The notes beneath the pieces were generated by a model that saw nothing but the letters and a program-made list of their open reading frames with translations, was not told the DNA's origin and did not search any database. Positions 36,551 through 46,527 of a stretch of DNA of 64,000 nt are shown piece by piece; within the stretch, counting starts at the first letter, position 1, and every line of letters begins with the position of its first letter. This DNA is from Alphaproteobacteria bacterium (GTDB lineage: Bacteria > Pseudomonadota > Alphaproteobacteria > Rhodobacterales > Rhodobacteraceae). Position numbers and translations under genes: made by a program. The stretch spans positions 62,001 to 126,000 of the forward strand of contig JAUIIJ010000006.1 of NCBI GenBank assembly GCA_030431825.1, in the 5' to 3' direction.

Positions 36551-37132
36551 ATGTCCGCCGGTCGAAGTCCGCTGATGGTGCGCCGCAGGCTGACAGACGA
36601 GGAAATCGATCTCTGGCATCGCGTGGCCGAGCGCACGGAACGGTTGAATCCTGACGGTGCCCCTGCCCGCCCGCTTCCCAAGCCGAAGCCCAACCGTAAC
36701 TCGGCGTCGGCAGAGCCACCGCAAAACCTGCGGCCCAGCCCGGCGACGCCGCCAATCCCCACGCTCAACCTGCGGCCGCCCTCTGTTCAGATGGATCGCA
36801 AGGCGTATACGCGCATGAAGCGCGGGAAGCTGGCACCCGAGGGGCGGATCGACCTGCACGGCATGACGCTTGATCGCGCACATCCGGTCCTGACCCGGTT
36901 CATCCTGTCGTCGCAGGCGTCGGGGCGTCGGTTGGTTCTGGTGATTACCGGCAAGGGCAAGGTTGCGCGCGACAACGGTCCGATACCGGTGCCGCGTGGC
37001 ATCCTGCGACGCAATGTTCCGCTCTGGCTGTCGATGCCGCCACTGGCACAGGCCGTGCTGCAAGTGGAGCGCGCCCATATCAGTCACGGTGGCGATGGAG
37101 CCTTTTACGTCTATCTGCGCAGGACGCGCTGA
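36551..37132 (+). CDS. Smr-domain protein
   Basis: 193 residues from ATG 36551; ATG 36575 (MVRRRLTDEEIDLW) is also possible, neither with a clear ribosome-binding site. Proline-rich linker in the first half, then the Smr domain with RIDLHGMTLDRAHPVLTRFI and LVLVITGKGK, the LDLHG- and TGxG-type motifs of Smr nucleases. In related genomes mltA often lies between the Tim44 gene and this one. Here only 61 bp separate them. Exact role unknown. Confidence 0.82.
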   Translation: MSAGRSPLMVRRRLTDEEIDLWHRVAERTERLNPDGAPARPLPKPKPNRNSASAEPPQNLRPSPATPPIPTLNLRPPSVQMDRKAYTRMKRGKLAPEGRIDLHGMTLDRAHPVLTRFILSSQASGRRLVLVITGKGKVARDNGPIPVPRGILRRNVPLWLSMPPLAQAVLQVERAHISHGGDGAFYVYLRRTR

Positions 37133-37143
37133 AACCCCGGGTT

Positions 37144-37163
37144 AGAGCCTGTTCAGGGGCTCT
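37144..37163. terminator. Weak hairpin between convergent Smr gene and hslU
   Basis: AGAGCC at 37144-37149 pairs with GGCTCT at 37158-37163 around an 8-base loop. It is in the 86-bp gap between two convergent genes. No T-run, so only a modest terminator candidate. Confidence 0.3.
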
Positions 37164-37218
37164 TAGAGACTGTTGGGCGGTGCCGCGATCAGAAAACGGT
37201 GGCGGCTGCACCGCTTGA

Positions 37219-38526
37219 TCAGAGAACGTACTGGCTGACATCTATGGATCGTGACAGCGCCCCGAGATTATCCTCGACAAAGCCCGCATCGACGACGATT
37301 GCATCACCCGAGCGGTCCGGAGCGGTAAAGGACAGTTCCTCGAAGACCCGTTCCATCACCGTATAGAGCCGCCGTGCTCCGATATTTTCGACCGACTGAT
37401 TCACATCCGCCGCGATCCTGGCAAGAGCCGCGATTCCATCGGGCGTAAAGCTGACCTCGACCTGCTCGGTGCCCATCAGCGCGGTATATTGCAGTGTCAG
37501 CGCGTTGTCCGTCTCGGTCAGGATGCGCACGAAATCCTCTTCGGTCAGGGCGCGCAGTTCGACGCGGATCGGCAAGCGCCCCTGGAGTTCCGGCAACAGA
37601 TCGCTGGGCTTGGCAATGTGAAAGGCGCCGGATGCGATGAACAGGATATGATCTGTCTTGACCGGGCCGTGTTTGGTGCTGACGGTCGTGCCCTCGATCA
37701 GGGGCAACAGATCGCGCTGCACCCCTTCCCGGCTGACATCGCCGCCGCGCGCTTCCTGCCGGGCGCAAACCTTGTCGATCTCGTCAAGGAACACGATGCC
37801 GTTCTGCTCGACCGAGTCCAGCGCCGCGCGGGTCACGGTTTCATCGTCCAGCAGCTTGTCCGCCTCTTCGCCGATCAGAATTTCATAGCTGTCGGCCACG
37901 GTCATCCTGCGGCGCACGGTCCGCCCGCCAAACGCCTTGCCGAACATGTCGCCCAGATTCATCATGCCCATGTTGCTGCCGGGCTGGCCGGGAACCTCGA
38001 ACATCGACATGGGGTTCGACGTGTCCGCGATGTCGAGCTCGATCACCGTATCGTCCAGTTCTCCGGCCTTCAGCTTCTTGCGAAACATCTCACGCGTGCC
38101 TTCGCGGGCATCTTCACCCGCTATCGCGCTGATTACCCGTTCCTCGGCGGCTTGGTGGGCATTCGCCTTGACCTCTTCGCGCATGAATTCGCGGGTCTGC
38201 GCAATGGCGCTATCCACAAGATCGCGCACGATCTGTTCCACGTCGCGCCCGACATAACCCACTTCGGTAAACTTGGTTGCCTCGACCTTGATAAACGGCG
38301 CGCGGGCGAGTTTTGCCAACCTGCGGCTGATCTCGGTCTTGCCGACGCCGGTGGGCCCAATCATCAGGATGTTCTTGGGATAAACTTCGTCGCGCAGGTT
38401 TTCGGGCAACTGCTTGCGCCGCCACCGGTTGCGCAGCGCAACGGCAACCGCGCGTTTTGCATCCTTTTGCCCGATGATGAACCGGTCCAGTTCGCTGACG
38501 ATTTCGCGCGGGGTTAGGTCGGTCAA
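37219..38526 (-). CDS. hslU: ATP-dependent protease ATPase subunit HslU
   Basis: 435 residues. N-terminal [16 protein letters not shown], Walker [18 protein letters not shown], the pore GYVGRD motif, Walker B region [11 protein letters not shown], and the C-terminal SQYVL tail that docks into HslV. Unfolds substrates for HslV. Separated from the upstream hslV by 168 bp, unusually wide for this pair but same strand. Confidence 0.97.
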   Translation of the reverse strand: MTDLTPREIVSELDRFIIGQKDAKRAVAVALRNRWRRKQLPENLRDEVYPKNILMIGPTGVGKTEISRRLAKLARAPFIKVEATKFTEVGYVGRDVEQIVRDLVDSAIAQTREFMREEVKANAHQAAEERVISAIAGEDAREGTREMFRKKLKAGELDDTVIELDIADTSNPMSMFEVPGQPGSNMGMMNLGDMFGKAFGGRTVRRRMTVADSYEILIGEEADKLLDDETVTRAALDSVEQNGIVFLDEIDKVCARQEARGGDVSREGVQRDLLPLIEGTTVSTKHGPVKTDHILFIASGAFHIAKPSDLLPELQGRLPIRVELRALTEEDFVRILTETDNALTLQYTALMGTEQVEVSFTPDGIAALARIAADVNQSVENIGARRLYTVMERVFEELSFTAPDRSGDAIVVDAGFVEDNLGALSRSIDVSQYVL

Positions 38527-38694
38527 GGGGCGGTCCTTTCGATCGTCGGGATGAGACCCGAATTAGGTAGTCACGGGGGCCGACAAATCAACCAACGCCG
38601 TTCGATTGGCAGCGTTGGTTATCAATGCCATGCGGTGTTTGCAATTTCTTTTGCCGGGCGGGCAGCACCCCTGGCGCGGATATTGCGGGTCGGA

Positions 38695-39252
38695 TCAGGC
38701 CGAGATCGTCTCGACCGTCAGGTTGCCATTGGTGTAGACACAGATATCGGACGCGATGGCCATGGCACGGCGGGCGACTTCTTCGGCGGATTTCTCGCTG
38801 TCCATCATCGCCCGTGCGGCGGCCAGGGCGAAATTGCCGCCAGAGCCGATGGCCGCAACGTCATGCTCGGGTTCGAGCACGTCGCCCGCCCCGGTGATGA
38901 CCAGCATATCCTTGCCATCCGTCACGATCAGCATCGCCTCGAGCTTTTGCAGGTATTTGTCGGTGCGCCAGTCCTTGGCGAGTTCGACGCTGGCCCGTGC
39001 CAGCTGGCCCGGGGTCGCCTCCAGTTTCTTCTCCAGCCGCTCAAGCAAGGTGAACGCATCGGCGGTCGACCCGGCAAAACCGGCAACCACATCAAAACCG
39101 CCGGGTGACAGGCGGCGTACCTTGCGCGCGGTGCCCTTGATCACGGTCTGGCCAAGCGAAACCTGCCCATCCCCCGCGATCACCACGTCGCCACCTTTTT
39201 TCACGCCGACGATTGTGGTCCCGTGCCAGCCGGGGAATTGCTCATCTGCCAT
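38695..39252 (-). CDS. hslV: ATP-dependent protease peptidase subunit HslV
   Basis: 185 residues from ATG 39252 (AGGAGA upstream). The expected catalytic Thr is residue 12 in [13 protein letters not shown], so an 11-residue propeptide must be removed, as in related alphaproteobacteria. [12 protein letters not shown] and the [14 protein letters not shown] blocks are intact. Forms the proteasome-like HslUV protease. A heat-shock-type promoter lies just upstream. Confidence 0.96.
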   Translation of the reverse strand: MADEQFPGWHGTTIVGVKKGGDVVIAGDGQVSLGQTVIKGTARKVRRLSPGGFDVVAGFAGSTADAFTLLERLEKKLEATPGQLARASVELAKDWRTDKYLQKLEAMLIVTDGKDMLVITGAGDVLEPEHDVAAIGSGGNFALAAARAMMDSEKSAEEVARRAMAIASDICVYTNGNLTVETISA

Positions 39253-39276
39253 GTGTGTCTCCTGTGTGCGACGCCA

Positions 39277-39304
39277 ATCTGGGCGCTTTGTCCTCGATTT
39301 CAAG
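39277..39304 (-). promoter_or_regulatory. Predicted RpoH (heat-shock) promoter of hslVU
   Basis: On the minus strand, CTTGAAA (plus 39298-39304) is followed after 14 bp by CCCAGAT (39277-39283), close to the heat-shock sigma factor pattern. It ends 24 bp before the hslV ATG. Heat control is usual for this operon. Pattern match only. Confidence 0.4.
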
Positions 39305-39506
39305 CGCACTACCCTTTGCGGCGCGACCTGATCAAGCCGGATGTGCCAGGATTTGCGGCAAAGCCGGTCCGGCAAACATGGCTCTGTATGCAGAAAATGC
39401 AGGTCGGAAATGCAAAAACGTCATTTGTGCTCAATTTGGCGGCTGACTATGTACGCGCTGCAACCGACATGGAGTCGGCTGTTTCAATCTTGATAGGCGC
39501 AATACG

Positions 39507-39698
39507 ATGACGACAGTACAACACGACGCGCCACACGGAGCAGTCACAATCCTCCGGGTGGTAGATCTCTTTTATGCTCTGACCGCAGAACTGAAGGCCC
39601 GCCGCGATGCGCGGATCACCCGCAAGGCTCTGTCGCGTCTGTCCGAGCATCAGTTGAATGATATCGGTCTGACCCGCGAGTTCGTCGAGGCGCTCTGA
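39507..39698 (+). CDS. DUF1127 small protein
   Basis: 63 residues. The C-terminal DUF1127 motif is clear: ALSRLSEHQLNDIGLTREFVEAL. These short, basic proteins are abundant in Rhizobiales and Rhodobacterales; a few are known to bind RNA and affect stress or phosphate responses. Own transcript, ended by a good Rho-independent terminator 34 bp after the stop. The 254 bp upstream up to hslV hold no other gene that I can support. Confidence 0.85.
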   Translation: MTTVQHDAPHGAVTILRVVDLFYALTAELKARRDARITRKALSRLSEHQLNDIGLTREFVEAL

Positions 39699-39731
39699 GC
39701 GCCAGCCGAACCGCGACCTACCCCGAGAAAC

Positions 39732-39763
39732 AGCCGCTCAGTCATGAGCGGCTTTCATTTTTT
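39732..39763 (+). terminator. Rho-independent terminator of the DUF1127 gene
   Basis: AGCCGCTCA (39732-39740) pairs perfectly with TGAGCGGCT (39745-39753) around a 4-base loop, followed by TTCATTTTTT. Confidence 0.85.
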
Positions 39764-39802
39764 CAGCGTCTGGATTCCTGTCCCGGGATCCTCGAAACGC
39801 GA

Positions 39803-39830
39803 ATTAAAAAGGGCGCCCGTCGGGACGCCC
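39803..39830 (-). terminator. Rho-independent terminator of trxA
   Basis: Read on the minus strand, a GC-rich hairpin (plus 39811-39830: GGGCG and CGCCC arms with a TCCCGACGGG centre) is followed by TTTTTAATT. It lies 26 bp after the trxA stop. Confidence 0.8.
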
Positions 39831-39855
39831 TGTTTTCGTGGACCGCCTGACGCGA

Positions 39856-40176
39856 TCAGATCGATTCATCGATCCAGCTTTGCAGCGCAGCCTTGGGCTT
39901 GGCGCCGGCCATGTTGGATACGACCTGGCCATCCTTGAAGATGAACAGCGCCGGAATACCGCGCACACCCATCGCGGCCGCGGAGTTCGGGTTGTTGTCG
40001 ACATCGACCTTGGCAATCTTGACGCGGCCTTCGTATTCGGCGGAGAGCTCTTCGAGCGCCGGGCCGATCTGCTTGCAGGGGCCGCACCATTCGGCCCAGA
40101 AGTCGACGACGACGGGAATATCGGAGTTCTTGACTTCAGCGTCAAAGGTGGCGTCCGTAACGGCAACGGTGGACAT
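39856..40176 (-). CDS. trxA: Thioredoxin
   Basis: 106 residues with the active site W30-C31-G32-P33-C34 in [14 protein letters not shown] and the conserved cis-Pro in [11 protein letters not shown]. Cytoplasmic disulfide reductant recycled by thioredoxin reductase. Follows addA by 37 bp on the same strand but has its own terminator; may be co-transcribed with addBA. Confidence 0.96.
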   Translation of the reverse strand: MSTVAVTDATFDAEVKNSDIPVVVDFWAEWCGPCKQIGPALEELSAEYEGRVKIAKVDVDNNPNSAAAMGVRGIPALFIFKDGQVVSNMAGAKPKAALQSWIDESI

Positions 40177-40213
40177 GATCAGGCTCCTCGATCATTGCGG
40201 GGTTGGCAGGAAC

Positions 40214-43200
40214 CTATGAATGCGCGCCGCCATCGTCAAGGGACGCTGCGCGCGCCAGCGCGTCAGACACAAGATCGTGTGGAAATGACATAAGTTTCGC
40301 GGTGCGCGTCCACAGGATCGCAGTTTCAACGCGGTGATCCGGATAGACCTGACCCAGCATGGCGGCGTAGGCACCCATCTGCCGCAGGAACCCTTCAGGG
40401 CACGCTTCTGGCGTTTGCGGAACCGTCGCGTTGGATTTGAAGTCAATCGCCCGCACGGTGCCGCCATCGACGATCAGGCGGTCGATCTTGCCGTGAAATC
40501 TCTGGCCTTTGATCTCTGCGGTCACGGGCACCTCGGCCAGTGTGCTGGTGGAGAATATCCTTCCAAGCTCGGGATGCAGCAATACGGCGCGCGCTTCTGC
40601 CAGCAGCGACATGCGCTCGTCATTCGCAAGATCCGAGAGGATGCTCTCGGCCGCGTCTCCCCACTCCGCCCGTGAAATTTCCGGCAGATGTTCAAGAAGC
40701 AGGTGGATCCGGGTGCCGCGCAGCTTGGCCGCCTCTTCGTCGAGGCCAGACTCTCCGGGCAACGCCTTTGGCCCGCCAAGATCGGATGGGCTGCGTGCCG
40801 ACGGGCGGGCGGCGGGCGGCGATGCCGGCGTTCTGAAGAGGTCCGGAACGGCAATGGTCTCGCGGACGGACCCGGCCACCTCCTGCACGTCCGGCGCGTA
40901 CCAGTCGCCATGTTCCAGCCGCAGACCCGGCCCGCTTTCAAAGGTGCGCTCGTGTGCACCGGCCTCGGTCAGCGCGCTTTCGACCATCTGATACCAGCTG
41001 TCGCCAGCCTTTCCCACATCACCGGCGGCGGCGACGATCAACCACTTTTCTGCCCGTGTCAGAGCCACATACAGCAGCCTGAGCCGTTCGTTCAGCTGCT
41101 TTTGCTGTGCGCGGGCATGGGCCGCCGACATCGCGTCGGGCATGTCTTCCGTATTCATCCGCCAGACCGGCATGTTGCCGACAGCCATGATTTCGCCTGC
41201 GCGGGGTGCGCGCCGCTGTCCGGTGTCGGGCAGGATCACGATGGGTGCCTCGAGCCCCTTGGCCCCGTGTACGGTCATCACCCGTACCATGTTGCCTGCG
41301 CTGCCCATCTGCCGCTTGATTTCAAGATCGTCGGTTTCCATCCAGACCAGAAAGCCGGTCAGACTCGGAATATCCGATCGCTCATAAGACAGTGCTTGCG
41401 AGAGCAGGGCATTGATCCCGTCCTCTGCTTCGGACCCCAGACGCGCCAGCAACCTGCGCCGACCGCTGTGCCGGGTCAGGATCCGTTCGATCAGGTCGTA
41501 GGGGCGCAGGAAATCGGTCTGGCCCCGCAGATCGTTCAGGATCGACATGGTGTCGGGAAATTCATCCGCCCGTCGGCGCAGGGCCGTCCAAAGGAACGGT
41601 GAGTCTCGGCGATGGGCAAGATCGAAAATGGCCTGCTCGCTCCATCCGAACAACGGCGATCGCAGCGCCGTCGCCAAGGACAGGCTGTCTTCCGGCGTCG
41701 CAAGAAAGCCAAGAAGCGCCGCCAGATCCTTGACCGCAAGCTCTGCGCCGACCTTGAGCCGGTCGGCCCCTGCAATCGGCAGGCCCACCGTCTTGCAGGC
41801 CCGAATGATCTCTGCAAACAGGTCGGACCGACGTTGAACCAGGATCAGGAAATCGCCGGCCTGCACCTTTCTGCGCCGGAACGTCCCCGGCCCGTCGCCG
41901 TCAACCGGAATGGTTTCTCCCTCTGCAATCATCTTCTTGATCGAATTTGCGATCTGCTCCGCAAGGATCAGGTTGTGGTGTCGCGGGCTGGGCCGGTCGA
42001 TGGGGTCTGTCCAGACCCAGTCGTCATCGTTTTCGACCTTTTCAACCGCGGGCCAGAGGTCGACGCGACCCGGAAGATCGGATTTGAAGGCCCGGTGATG
42101 CGCGTCGGATCGGAATCCGGCATCTTCGTGCCCGGCGAACACGATATCGACCAGTCGCAGGATCGCATCGGACGAGCGGAACGAATAATCGAGCGTCAGA
42201 TTCTGCAAACCGTCGCCGGATCCGCCAAGGCGCTGGGCAAATTCGGCCTGCATCCGGTCAAATTCATCGGGATCCGCACCCTGGAAGGAATAGATCGACT
42301 GTTTCTTGTCACCGACGACAAAGATGGTGCGCAGCTTGTCCGGATGCGCGCCCCGGCCGCTGGTGAATTCCTGCGCCAGTTTCTCGATAACGTCCCACTG
42401 TACGGGGCTGGTATCCTGCGCCTCGTCCACAAGGATGTGGTCGATGCCGCCGTCGAGCCGGTAAAGAACCCATTGCGCCACCGCCGGATCGTTCAGCAAT
42501 TGCCGCGCCTTGAGGATCAGGTCGTCAAAATCGAGCCAGCCCCGCAACTGTTTTCGATGCGCGTATTCGGGCAGGAAAGCCGCGGCAAATTCATGTAGCG
42601 CGAGCGTTTTGCGCGCGCAGGCCAGCGCCAGCCGCAATTGCCGCGCCGCTTCGATGCGCTGCATGAAGGTGTCGAGTTCGTCCATGAGCTGCGGATTCGC
42701 CGCCCGCGTGGCCTTGGTCGGAACTGAGCCGATCTTGGCGGTAAAGGGTTCCTTGGCGCCTTTTCCGGTCAGGAAAACCGACTCCAGCAGCGGCAGATCG
42801 GACAGTTCGGGCCTTGCAATTGGAGACAGCTTGGTTGCGAGCGCCTGTTCGGTCTTGCTCCCGTCGCGCGTGGCGTCGCGTAGCCGGGCCAGCAATTCGG
42901 CCTCGCCGCCGAGAAACACATCGTCGCGCAGGCGGGTCTCGTCATACCCTGGCGGCAGGTCCAGCCTGCGCCACAGCTCGTCACCGTCAGCGGCCTGCTC
43001 GAACAGGTCGCGTTGTTGCACCAGCGCACGGGTCAGCCCGTCAAAGGCGGTGTCGTTCAGGTGACGCGCGACCCCGTCCACCAACCGGGCCTGTGGTCCG
43101 TCGGCGAAGTCCTCGACAATCTCGGCCTGCAGCAATGCTGCGGCGCGATCTTCCATCTCGGTGAATTGCGGGCTGACCCCGGCTTCCAGGGGGAACCGCC

Positions 43201-43597
43201 GCAGAAGCGAGGCACAGAACGAGTGAATTGTCTGGATTTTCAGCCCGCCGGGCGTTTCGATGGCGCGCGCAAACAGGGTGCGCGCATGGGCCAGCTGGCG
43301 CGATGACACCGAGCGCGCAACACCGAGGTCAACCAGCGTCGCGGTCAGGTCCGCATCGCTGCGCATCGCCCAGTCGCCAAGCCGCCGGAACAGGCGGTTC
43401 TGCATCTCGCTCGCTGCGGCCTTGGTATAGGTCAGGCAGAGGATATGTTCGGGGCGCACGTCATCCAGCAACAGGCGCGCCACACGGTCGGTCAGCACGC
43501 GCGTCTTGCCCGATCCGGCATTCGCGGCCAGCCAGGTCGAGGCGTCCGGGCGCGCGGCCTGCACCTGTCGTTCGGTGGCGTCATCGCGCGCGGTCAT
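40214..43597 (-). CDS. addA: Double-strand break repair helicase-nuclease AddA
   Basis: 1127 residues. UvrD-type helicase: Walker A ANAGSGKTRVLTDRVARLLL (residues 25-44), HILVDEAQDTSPVQWDVIEKL (motif II, in part), GDKKQSIYSFQGA (III), and the later RVMTVHGAKGLEAP and LYVALTRAEKWL motifs. The C-terminal RecB-like nuclease shows FHGKIDRLIVDGGTVRAIDFKSN and a downstream Q..Y. With AddB it resects broken DNA ends. Start overlaps the addB stop by 4 bp. Confidence 0.96.
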   Translation of the reverse strand: MTARDDATERQVQAARPDASTWLAANAGSGKTRVLTDRVARLLLDDVRPEHILCLTYTKAAASEMQNRLFRRLGDWAMRSDADLTATLVDLGVARSVSSRQLAHARTLFARAIETPGGLKIQTIHSFCASLLRRFPLEAGVSPQFTEMEDRAAALLQAEIVEDFADGPQARLVDGVARHLNDTAFDGLTRALVQQRDLFEQAADGDELWRRLDLPPGYDETRLRDDVFLGGEAELLARLRDATRDGSKTEQALATKLSPIARPELSDLPLLESVFLTGKGAKEPFTAKIGSVPTKATRAANPQLMDELDTFMQRIEAARQLRLALACARKTLALHEFAAAFLPEYAHRKQLRGWLDFDDLILKARQLLNDPAVAQWVLYRLDGGIDHILVDEAQDTSPVQWDVIEKLAQEFTSGRGAHPDKLRTIFVVGDKKQSIYSFQGADPDEFDRMQAEFAQRLGGSGDGLQNLTLDYSFRSSDAILRLVDIVFAGHEDAGFRSDAHHRAFKSDLPGRVDLWPAVEKVENDDDWVWTDPIDRPSPRHHNLILAEQIANSIKKMIAEGETIPVDGDGPGTFRRRKVQAGDFLILVQRRSDLFAEIIRACKTVGLPIAGADRLKVGAELAVKDLAALLGFLATPEDSLSLATALRSPLFGWSEQAIFDLAHRRDSPFLWTALRRRADEFPDTMSILNDLRGQTDFLRPYDLIERILTRHSGRRRLLARLGSEAEDGINALLSQALSYERSDIPSLTGFLVWMETDDLEIKRQMGSAGNMVRVMTVHGAKGLEAPIVILPDTGQRRAPRAGEIMAVGNMPVWRMNTEDMPDAMSAAHARAQQKQLNERLRLLYVALTRAEKWLIVAAAGDVGKAGDSWYQMVESALTEAGAHERTFESGPGLRLEHGDWYAPDVQEVAGSVRETIAVPDLFRTPASPPAARPSARSPSDLGGPKALPGESGLDEEAAKLRGTRIHLLLEHLPEISRAEWGDAAESILSDLANDERMSLLAEARAVLLHPELGRIFSTSTLAEVPVTAEIKGQRFHGKIDRLIVDGGTVRAIDFKSNATVPQTPEACPEGFLRQMGAYAAMLGQVYPDHRVETAILWTRTAKLMSFPHDLVSDALARAASLDDGGAHS

Positions 43598-46527
43598 GAC
43601 AGATCCTCCGGAACCGGATCATCCGACCTGTCCCATTCACCGAACCGGGCAAGATGATCGAACTGGCCCGTGTCGGTGTCTTTTTCCAGCATCCGGCGTG
43701 CGGTGAATCCCTGGCTTTCGGATTGATAGGCGACGATCAGCTCCCGCAGCTCGGCCAGCACCTTGGCGCCGGGCTCCTCGGCCAGCGGTGCGGGCACATT
43801 TGCGCCGGGGCCGCCGACGCGCAGGAACACCGCCTCGGCCACGATCGCCGGGGCAACCTCGGGGAACCCGCCTTCTTCCGCGATCGCGGCTTCGATCAGC
43901 AATTGCTTGTCGAACCTGGCCTGCTGGCTTTTGGTCGGTGGCGCGCCGGTCTTGTAGTCATAGATGTGCAGCGCGCCGGTCTCGTCCATGTCGATCCGGT
44001 CGGCGCGCCCGGTCAGGGTAAAGCCAAGCTCTGCAAGAGGGTATTTCAGACTCGCCTCAAGCTTGTTCGGCCACGCGATGTCACGGCGCGCCCGTTCCTC
44101 TGCGAGAAACGAGTCGACGGTCCGCGCCAGGCGGGCGAGCCACAATCGCCGCGCCGCAGGCCATGATACATCCGCCGCAAGCTGAGCCTCGGCAAAGCGC
44201 AGGAACACATCTTCGGTCAACTTGTCGGGATGATCCGCCGTATATCTGATGAACGCTTCGAGAAAATCGTGAATTGCGGTCCCGCGCAGCAAGGCGTCGG
44301 GCTCCTTGAGCAACGGATCAAGCGGGCGCAATCGCAGCACATGTTTCGCATAGATCGCGTAGGGGTCCCGGATCAGTGTCTTGATTTCGGTGACCGACAA
44401 TTGCGATGGCCGCGAGATCACGGGCGGGCGCGGCGAGGGGCGTTTCGCGGGTGCGACACGTGGTGCGCGATCCAGTTCATCGGCCCAATCGAGCCAGGTG
44501 CGGCCCCGTTCGATCATGTCGGCAACGGCCTCTGGTCCGCCCTGGTCCGGCAAGCCGGTCAACAGGTTCAGAACCCGGTTCAGCCAGCGGGATGGAACGG
44601 TTTCCGCATCATCCGAGCGCAAGGATCGCGTGAGCCAGACCTCGGGCGCGCAGGCCGCCTGCTGAAAGTCATGCGCCGAGAGACCGATCCGGCGTTCAGG
44701 CAACAAAAGCCCTGCCTCGTGGCGCAACTTGCGGTTTAGCCACGGATCGGGGTCGGGTGCTTCGGGCCAGCTGCCTTCGTTCAGCCCCCCCAGGATGAGC
44801 AGGTCCGCGCCCTGTACACGGGCCTCAAGAGTGCCCCAGATCATGATGCCTTCGTGCGGGGCGTTCGGGTTGCGCACGTCGCCGCCGGTCAGCAACGAAC
44901 CCAACAGGTCGGCGAATTCACGCGCGGTCATGTCGCCGCCGTGTTCGGCCTCGGCTTCCAGAGCGGTCAGGATTTCCAGCGCCTCGGCCCCGGCGAATTC
45001 CGTCCAGAGCTCGCCGCTTCCGGTTCCGGCGGTGCCCCGCGCAATCGCTTCGGCAAGGGTGCGAAGCCGCTCGGTCCAGACGGTCAGCGGATGTGCCCCG
45101 GCGATGTCCTGACCGGCAAAGCAGGCGATCAGCCAGTCAACCCATTCCGGTGCGGGTTTATTGTGCTGTTTTTCACAGGCTGCCGCGAGGGTTTCGGCGG
45201 TCGGAAAGGGTGGGCCGTTGCGGCGCAGGTGGAGTTCAAGATCGCGGCTGTACAACAGATGTTCGCCGCGCTGCGTTTCGCTATGACACAGCGGGTGCTT
45301 GAGCAGCGTCAACAGCGTCTCGCCGTTCAGCGGTTTTGCAAGCAGCCCGGCGACATGACGCAAGAAACGTCCGGGCGGTGACAGTTGCAGCGGCAGACCC
45401 GCGCTGTCGTCCGGGCGGATCTTCCAGCGATCCAGCGCGGCGGCGACCTGCCGGGTCAACATGCGATCCGGGGTGATCAGCGCAGCGGTTTGCCCGGTTT
45501 GCGCGGCTTGCCGCAGACGCAGCGCAATTGCCAGCGCCTCGGCGCGCGGCTCCGGTGCCTGGATCAGGGTGACATCCGCCGTCGCACCCGCCAGATCGGT
45601 CAGCCCAGGGCCTTCGGTCAGCCAGGCATCGGTCACCGGCGCAGGGCGAAGCGCAAGTGAAATCAACCTGTTACGTTCTGGTGACGGCGATCTGGCATCG
45701 GTCCATGGTGTGATGTCTCCGGGCGCAATCTCGAGCAGGTGCATCAAGTGGCGGAACCGGTATTGTGGATGGTCCTCGGAGTCGAGCGGCTCATCAAGTC
45801 GCGACCAGACGGTGTCGGGCTGGTCAAAATCATATCCGGGCAGCACCACGGCCCCTTGCGGCAATCGCGCAACCGCGTCCATCAGAAGTGCGGTGGTTCC
45901 CCGCGATCCGGTCGATCCGGCCAGAATGATCGGGGTTTGCGGCGGCGATATGCGCCATCGCGCGATCAATGCCTCGACAAGGGTTCTCTGGCGGGCCTGC
46001 GGGTCCATCGTCAACCCGGTCTGCGCCGCGACATATTGCTCGGCAATGCCAAAGAACTGTTGCGCGCGCGCCCAGTGGCTCGACATGTCGCTGACATCAA
46101 GCTCGCTGATCTTGCCGGGCGGCACCCCTTCGCCCTGCAGTTCATCCATCAGTTCGGCAAGGCTGTCGGCGAGGGCATAAACCGATGAGCGCGCGGCGAG
46201 ATCGGGTTGCTGATCCAGAAGGCGGCTGACCAGCTGCGCCAATTCCAGCCGTCGGCGTAGCGACGATGTGCTCGGAGGCAGAACCGCCGCGTTTGCCGCG
46301 ATTTCGGTCAGGAGCGACACCTTGGGCAACAGTCGGGCAGGGCCCGCGTCAAACAACGCGCGTATGCGCCGGATCATCCGCTGGGTGTTCACGACGAGCC
46401 GGACCCGCGCGAGGGACATGGGATCATCGGACGCGGATCGCGAGAGCAGGCCCGCGATCAGCTCGGCGGGAAAATCGACGCCCGGAGGCAGCGCAAAGAC
46501 GCGGGGTTTGTCGGTGGGTTCAAACAT
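43594..46527 (-). CDS. addB: Double-strand break repair protein AddB
   Basis: 977 residues. The alphaproteobacterial AddB form: an N-terminal inactive helicase-like half with a degenerate P-loop-like AGSTGSRGTTALLM, and a C-terminal PD-(D/E)XK nuclease with GRADRIDMDETGALHIYDYKTG. It forms a heterodimer with AddA. Overlaps murU by 8 bp upstream and addA by 4 bp downstream. Confidence 0.94.
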   Translation of the reverse strand: MFEPTDKPRVFALPPGVDFPAELIAGLLSRSASDDPMSLARVRLVVNTQRMIRRIRALFDAGPARLLPKVSLLTEIAANAAVLPPSTSSLRRRLELAQLVSRLLDQQPDLAARSSVYALADSLAELMDELQGEGVPPGKISELDVSDMSSHWARAQQFFGIAEQYVAAQTGLTMDPQARQRTLVEALIARWRISPPQTPIILAGSTGSRGTTALLMDAVARLPQGAVVLPGYDFDQPDTVWSRLDEPLDSEDHPQYRFRHLMHLLEIAPGDITPWTDARSPSPERNRLISLALRPAPVTDAWLTEGPGLTDLAGATADVTLIQAPEPRAEALAIALRLRQAAQTGQTAALITPDRMLTRQVAAALDRWKIRPDDSAGLPLQLSPPGRFLRHVAGLLAKPLNGETLLTLLKHPLCHSETQRGEHLLYSRDLELHLRRNGPPFPTAETLAAACEKQHNKPAPEWVDWLIACFAGQDIAGAHPLTVWTERLRTLAEAIARGTAGTGSGELWTEFAGAEALEILTALEAEAEHGGDMTAREFADLLGSLLTGGDVRNPNAPHEGIMIWGTLEARVQGADLLILGGLNEGSWPEAPDPDPWLNRKLRHEAGLLLPERRIGLSAHDFQQAACAPEVWLTRSLRSDDAETVPSRWLNRVLNLLTGLPDQGGPEAVADMIERGRTWLDWADELDRAPRVAPAKRPSPRPPVISRPSQLSVTEIKTLIRDPYAIYAKHVLRLRPLDPLLKEPDALLRGTAIHDFLEAFIRYTADHPDKLTEDVFLRFAEAQLAADVSWPAARRLWLARLARTVDSFLAEERARRDIAWPNKLEASLKYPLAELGFTLTGRADRIDMDETGALHIYDYKTGAPPTKSQQARFDKQLLIEAAIAEEGGFPEVAPAIVAEAVFLRVGGPGANVPAPLAEEPGAKVLAELRELIVAYQSESQGFTARRMLEKDTDTGQFDHLARFGEWDRSDDPVPEDLS

